NCBI RefSeq assembly: GCF_012958305.1
Contig: NZ_JABBYO010000024.1
Location: forward strand, 1 to 54,395
Origin: Tautonia rosea
Lineage (GTDB): Bacteria > Planctomycetota > Planctomycetia > Isosphaerales > Isosphaeraceae
Direction: 5' to 3'
DNA length: 54,395 nt
Shown: piece by piece, positions 52,701-54,395 of the stretch
How the letters are laid out: each line of letters starts with the position of its first letter
Position numbering within the stretch: position 1 is the first letter of the stretch
Made by a program: the position numbers and the translations under genes
The notes under the pieces: model-generated
Seen by the model: only the letters and a program-made list of their open reading frames with translations
What the model was told of the DNA's origin: nothing
Database searches by the model: none

Positions 52701-53104
52701 CCGCAAAATCGATTGAGCAACGTCGCGCCAAGCATTCACCGATAAAAGATGTGGTTGGAATGCTTCGTTCCTACAGTTATGCCGCATTTGCTGGACTATT
52801 CGAGGCAAGTCAAGACCGATCCTCCGACTTTGACCGGCTACTTCCCTGGGCGATTGCTTGGGAGCAATGGTCTTCTGCATCGTTCCTTGGGGCCTATCTG
52901 GAGGTCGCTGAACCAGCAAGACTGGTTCCAAGCGACCGCAAACAGCTATCGCTGCTTATCGATAGCTACATGCTTGATAAGTCTTTGTATGAACTCCAGT
53001 ACGAACTAAACAATCGTCCTTCCTGGGTCCGTATTCCGCTTGCCTCAATCAGCCTTCTCGCTGATAGGATGCAGTCATCCGGTCATCACTCGGAGAGATC
53101 ATAA
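49742..53104 (+). CDS. treS: Trehalose synthase-maltokinase fusion (TreS-Mak)
   Basis: Protein of 1120 aa. Residues 1-550 are TreS (GH13_16): ELHVRSFFDSNHDGIGDFPG, INELVINHTSDQHSWF, catalytic Asp 207 in GMRLDAIPYL, Glu 249 in LAEANQWP, and RNHDELTLEM; it interconverts maltose and trehalose. Residues about 580-1120 are maltokinase: the N-cap RRQRWFAGKARKF, RVHGDYHLGQVLW, and ILDFEGEPAKS (catalytic Asp region), phosphorylating maltose to maltose-1-phosphate for GlgE. Fusion of both is common in the GlgE pathway. Start ATG 49742. Length is normal for the fusion. GlgB is not in the window. Confidence 0.95.
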   Translation: MSSSMISDSLWYKDAIIYELHVRSFFDSNHDGIGDFPGLTEKLDYLQDLGITSIWILPFYPSPLKDDGYDIANYRSINPSYGSRRDFKVFVREAHRRGLRVINELVINHTSDQHSWFQAARQAPKGSKKRDFYVWSDTDERYQDARIIFTDTEKSNWTWDPVAQQYFWHRFFSHQPDLNFDNPHVLQAVIRIMRFWFDMGVDGMRLDAIPYLIERDGTNCENLPETHQILKKLRSALDANYRDKMFLAEANQWPDDVRPYFGDGDECHMAFHFPVMPRIFMAVRQEDRTPIVEIMERTPDIPENCQWAMFLRNHDELTLEMVTDEERDYMYNEYAADPQARINLGIRRRLAPLVNYSRRRLELLNSLLLSFPGTPVIYYGDEIGMGDNIYLGDRNGVRTPMQWSGDRNAGFSRADFARLFAPPIMDPITGYQAINVEAQQRDPSSLLNWMKRMIALRKRYRAFGRGTMEFLKPANRKVLAYVRRYKDDIILCIANLSRFVQPCELDLSQFQGMRPVEMLGNTEFPRIGELPYFLTLGPHAFYWFTLHRTGEPTVLDLTPTGPEETTVPTIALEGGWDTLLRGSSRRRLQSEVIPAFLRRQRWFAGKARKFRSVEILDSTHAKNLPERTTIVTIEVRYDDGHVEMYALPLGIATGAGGFDLVAQVPKFVLAILEGSEGQAVLHDAIADDTFCLTLLDAVRHRKEFSSSAGRFRAEPTSALAETLGSPEVDLKPKRTTGEQSNTSVIFGHRLIMKLFRRIESGTNPELEIGRALTEKTSFEHFPRLAGSIEYRRPDTEPTTIAVFQELVSFQSVGWEHALDELSRYYELILSRPELEPPAIEALGPLGLVGLESPEVVRETVGVYQSAAATLGKRTAELHRALASLSGEPEFAPEPTRENDRLELAQAIRAQVESALTLLRNRVSTLPNGIESLARRVLEAENAITAPLEFLPQAPIDAPRIRVHGDYHLGQVLWSLNDYVILDFEGEPAKSIEQRRAKHSPIKDVVGMLRSYSYAAFAGLFEASQDRSSDFDRLLPWAIAWEQWSSASFLGAYLEVAEPARLVPSDRKQLSLLIDSYMLDKSLYELQYELNNRPSWVRIPLASISLLADRMQSSGHHSERS

Positions 53105-53259
53105 CCACTCATGAAGCCCTTTACTTGTCCCTCGATTCGAGAGCTATTGACTGTTCGTCCGAGTGTCGAGCAGTAATTCCCTCGGGAACAGTATAGTGGA
53201 TCCCAGATTTCGGACCACTTGATCAGTTAACCTTGAGGGGAACTGATCGAGGACGAACC

Positions 53260-53544
53260 ATGGGACGAATCCGCAAGCGGCACTCACCGGCCTTCAAGGC
53301 GAAGGTCGCCCTTCAGGCCACCAATCAGGAGGCCACGATCGCCGAACTGGCCCGGGAGCATCAGGCCCATCTGGTGCAGGTCAGCCAGTGGAAGAAACAA
53401 CTGCTCGACGGCGTCGAGGACCTCTTCGCCGTCAGGTCGAGCCAACGACCCCCCGATCCCGAGGTGTTGCAGGGCGAACTCTACGATCAGATCGGCCGGC
53501 TCCAGATGGAGCTGGCCTGGGTGAACAAAAAAGCTGGCCCTTGA
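53260..53544 (+). CDS. IS3-family transposase OrfA
   Basis: Protein of 94 aa starting at ATG 53260 with GAGGACG eight nt upstream. The N-terminal helix-turn-helix (RIRKRHSPAFKAKVALQAT, IAELAREHQAHLVQVSQWKK) is followed by a leucine-zipper-like end (GELYDQIGRLQMELAWVNKK), the usual OrfA shape. The terminal sequence AWVNKKAG is at the position where OrfB normally begins in a minus-1 frame. Confidence 0.8.
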   Translation: MGRIRKRHSPAFKAKVALQATNQEATIAELAREHQAHLVQVSQWKKQLLDGVEDLFAVRSSQRPPDPEVLQGELYDQIGRLQMELAWVNKKAGP

Positions 53545-54252
53545 CGTCGCCAGGCGGAGTTGGATCGAGCCGAATCATCCGGCCTTGAGCATCCGTGGCC
53601 AGTGGGAACTGCTGGGCCTGACCCGTCGAGCAATTACACCGAACCGGCCCGCAAGTCGCCCACGAACCTGCGGCTGATGCGGATGATCGACGACCAATAC
53701 CTCAGGACACCGTTCTTCGGCAGCCGACGGATGACTGCCTGGCTGTTCCACTACGGGGAGCACGTCAATCGCAAGAGTGTCGCGCGGCTGATGGCCCGGA
53801 TGGGCCCGGAAGCGATCCATGCGGGCCCACGCACGAGCACGCGAGACCCGGGCCACATGGTCTACCCGTATCTGCTTCGAGGGCTGACGATCGACTGTCG
53901 CGATCAGGTCTGGTCCACCGATATCACCTACATCCTGCTGGAGCGGGGCTTCACGTATCGGACGGCGGTGATCGACTGGTACAGCCGGTACGTGCTCTGC
54001 TGGCGGTTGTCGAACACGCTCGACGGCCGGTTCTGCCTGGAGGGCCTGGAAGAAGCCCTGAGCGGCGGTCGGCCCGCGATCTTCAACACCGATCAGGGGG
54101 TGCAGTTCAGGGCGAAGGCGTAAACCGGTCGTCTGGAGGAGCACGGGGTGTCGGTGAGCATGGAGGGCCGAGGTCGTACCCTGGACAACGTGTTCATCGA
54201 GCGGCTGTGGCGGTCGCTGAAGAAAGAGCCGACGACGACCTCCCATCGATGA
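53545..54252 (+). pseudogene. IS3-family transposase OrfB, inactivated
   Basis: The OrfB start region is frameshifted (GQWELLGLTRRAI in one frame, then NLRLMRMIDDQYLRTPFFG in another). The DDE core is otherwise good (VWSTDITYILLERGFTYRTA, IFNTDQGVQF), but a TAA at 54121-54123 interrupts before RLEEHGVSVSMEGRGRTLDN and the Glu motif FIERLWRSLKKE. The frame stops at 54250-54252, where the C-terminal region is lost. Not functional. Confidence 0.8.
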
Positions 54253-54360
54253 AGGCGTTGTCGGATCGGATACAATCGAGGTGACCGTGTGCCCGTGGGC
54301 CTTGCTCGACCTGGCCCGTTTCTGTCAGGAGTTTCACGCCCGCGCCGGAGGAGCCGCACC

Positions 54361-54395
54361 ATGTCCGACCGACTCGCCCTTGCCCCCCCCGCACC
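54361..54395 (+). CDS. Start of a further gene, cut by window end
   Basis: ATG 54361 follows GGAGGAG by about 8 nt and reads MSDRLALAPPA to the window edge. Eleven codons cannot show a family. An overlapping frame from GTG 54281 also stays open to the end, so even the frame is uncertain. Confidence 0.3.
   Translation, partial: MSDRLALAPPA

Larger units (their letters stand above)
53233..54252 (+). mobile_element. Degraded IS3-type insertion sequence
   Basis: An IS3-like element with intact-looking OrfA and broken OrfB. The C-terminal end of OrfB (the final helices normally following the Glu of DDE) is missing, and unrelated sequence follows. I cannot assign inverted-repeat ends; the left end probably lies between 53190 and 53230. 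Confidence 0.6.

Overview
The window looks like a chromosomal piece from a planctomycete, most likely the order Isosphaerales. This is inferred from the high GC content, the paired planctomycete-type PSCyt1/DUF1549/DUF1553 and DUF1501 genes, several Tat or Sec exported beta-propeller proteins, and a TreS-maltokinase plus GlgE pair. No rRNA gene or other direct taxonomic marker is present.

Region by region. Positions 57-1197 hold a dead IS630-type insertion sequence with stops and frameshifts. Positions 1645-8761 are a compact integrated element of about 7.1 kb. It is bounded by a perfect 50-bp direct repeat and sits in the 3' end of a tRNA-Gln(CUG) gene (8714-8784, minus). All its genes read rightwards: an HNH nuclease, a zinc-ribbon protein, an excisionase-like HTH protein, a small basic protein, a DUF669 protein, an archaeo-eukaryotic-type primase, a DnaB/RecA-like helicase, a winged-helix protein and a tyrosine integrase. 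Most replication genes overlap by 4-8 nt. No capsid, portal, terminase large subunit, relaxase or toxin gene is visible, so it resembles a minimal self-replicating integrative plasmid or a phage satellite. Its non-coding DNA is rich in organised repeats: CGGTTCCCC direct repeats at both ends, TATCACTGG sites beside a double hairpin and inside the integrase 3' end, CGCGTGACA sites ahead of the replication operon, and a dispersed GCGAAGGGGATGCCGC motif.

Positions 8997-45536 are ordinary chromosome: a dihydroxyacetone-kinase-like enzyme with an exported amidohydrolase; a divergent DUF59 fusion protein; an AbgT transporter; a hemolysin-III protein; a giant BNR-propeller protein with an inserted PDZ domain; two further exported proteins; HflX; TruB; a thioredoxin-domain YyaL-type protein with a DsbD-like tail; a DUF11-type surface protein; a Gly-rich secreted protein; a five-bladed propeller glycosidase-like protein; the DUF1553/DUF1501 pair; a U32 peptidase-family protein; a small lipoprotein; a PII protein with a receiver-like partner; an alpha/beta hydrolase; and a polytopic membrane protein. 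A gene-poor stretch at 22362-23813 carries five spaced copies of a GGGTTCGTTTTGTCG-like motif.

Positions 46291-53104 hold an exported unknown protein followed by GlgE and a TreS-maltokinase fusion, which together convert trehalose/maltose into maltose-1-phosphate and then alpha-1,4-glucan. The window ends in a degraded IS3-type insertion sequence (53233-54252) and the first codons of a further possible gene.

The strongest candidates for something undescribed are the small tRNA-Gln element with its layered repeat architecture, the DUF59 fusion, and the PII variant lacking the uridylylation tyrosine. All functional statements come from reading motifs by eye; no database search was run.
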